Below, in pieces: positions 38,737-38,995 of a stretch of 38,995 nucleotides of DNA. The stretch spans positions 1-38,995 of the forward strand of contig DAHUYE010000072.1 in the NCBI GenBank assembly GCA_027315345.1, given 5' to 3'. The DNA comes from Actinomycetota bacterium (GTDB lineage: Bacteria; Actinomycetota; Acidimicrobiia; Acidimicrobiales; JAJPHE01). How positions within the stretch are numbered: position 1 is the stretch's first letter; each line of letters begins with the position of its first letter. Position numbers and translations under genes: made by a program. The notes beneath the pieces were generated by a model. That model saw only the letters and a program-made list of their open reading frames with translations. It ran no database searches and was not told the origin of the DNA.

Positions 38737-38995
38737 ATGAACGAGAGAATTCGGGTGGCACTGGGCATGGTGCGCTCCGAAGTGGCCAACACCGACTTCG
38801 GTTCCCTGCCCGGTCCGGAGGCGGCTGATCTGGTCAACCTCTTCGGGGACCTGCGCAAGGTCTGCGAGTCGGGTCTCACCCTGGCCGCCGGGCGGGTGGA
38901 GTCAGTGGACAAGGCAGCGCTGGCCGGGACCGGGTTCAAAGACACCAAGGACCTGTTGTCCTCCGCCGCGGGTATGTCCCGCTCCGCCGCCGAGG
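38737..38995 (+). CDS. DUF222/13E12-family HNH-endonuclease gene (5' part only)
   Basis: From ATG 38737 (GGGGAGG upstream) to the window edge, 86 residues: NERIRVALGMVRSEVANTDF, AADLVNLFGDLRKVCESG, LTLAAGRVE and DLLSSAAGMSRSAAE. This is the start of the DUF222 domain that precedes an HNH nuclease in the 13E12 repeat family of actinobacteria. The HNH part is outside the window. In mycobacteria several members are under LexA control, in line with the box upstream. Confidence 0.75.
   Translation, partial: MNERIRVALGMVRSEVANTDFGSLPGPEAADLVNLFGDLRKVCESGLTLAAGRVESVDKAALAGTGFKDTKDLLSSAAGMSRSAAE

Noticed and set aside
38547-38948. Minus-strand frame with GQEVA repeats at the right end
   Set aside because: The repeats come from the 15-bp tandem DNA repeat; the frame is antisense to the DUF222 gene start.
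1-38995. tRNA, rRNA, transposase or integrase genes
   Set aside because: I looked for typical T-arm and recombinase motifs and saw none, so no mobile element or attachment site is claimed.

Overview
The window is very GC-rich, densely coded and uses GTG and TTG starts freely. It carries proteins with cell-wall-binding repeat 2, a protein with GYWLVASDGG repeats, a SARP/LuxR-type giant regulator, a type II glutamine synthetase and a DUF222/13E12-family HNH gene start. Together these point to a high-GC actinobacterium, most likely of the Acidimicrobiia type. That assignment rests on family knowledge and was not checked against a database.

Layout. 1-15.9 kb is a cell-surface region, mostly on the minus strand. 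It holds a truncated LamG/Fn3 secreted protein, a hypothetical membrane protein divergent from a degenerate response regulator, and a compact unit of three secreted proteins: a 3362-residue multidomain adhesin-like protein, a 73-residue Pro/Thr-rich protein that overlaps it by 4 bases, and a protein with three cell-wall-binding repeats. Just upstream of the giant gene is a 1199-residue regulator that combines a STAND ATPase, a LuxR-type helix-turn-helix and a C-terminal SARP/BTAD module (15.9-19.5 kb).

19.7-21.9 kb is a three-gene minus-strand operon with two ferritin-like (putative di-iron) proteins and one unknown protein, preceded by an AT-rich palindrome. 21.9-23.0 kb is a scrap-yard of toxin-antitoxin material: a small antitoxin-like gene with an apparently truncated toxin, and a C-terminal HipA fragment preceded by an array of CCGACA/TGTCGG half-sites. 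23.0-28.0 kb holds a secreted beta-propeller protein with GYWLV repeats, an EamA transporter and a secreted GH18-like protein.

28.2-36.0 kb is a lower-ligand/nucleotide-loop cobalamin block on the plus strand: cobU-cobS-cobD-cobC with 4-base overlaps, then cobQ, then cobT. It is interrupted by a minus-strand DUF234-type ATPase gene and by a mazEF remnant. An intact vapBC pair, a type II glutamine synthetase with a strong terminator, a DUF427 protein and the start of a DUF222/HNH gene with a LexA-box-like operator follow.

Non-coding themes. Several genes have a -10-like hexamer 5-9 bases before the start codon and no Shine-Dalgarno sequence, which suggests leaderless transcripts. Palindromes often lie on those promoters or start codons: two tandem 15-bp palindromes between the ATPase gene and cobQ, and single palindromes at vapB, the response regulator, the GH18 gene and the ferritin-like operon. 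No tRNA, rRNA, CRISPR array or transposase was seen. The best candidates for new biology are the giant surface-protein unit with its dual-DNA-binding regulator, and the tandem-operator divergent promoter inside the cobalamin block.
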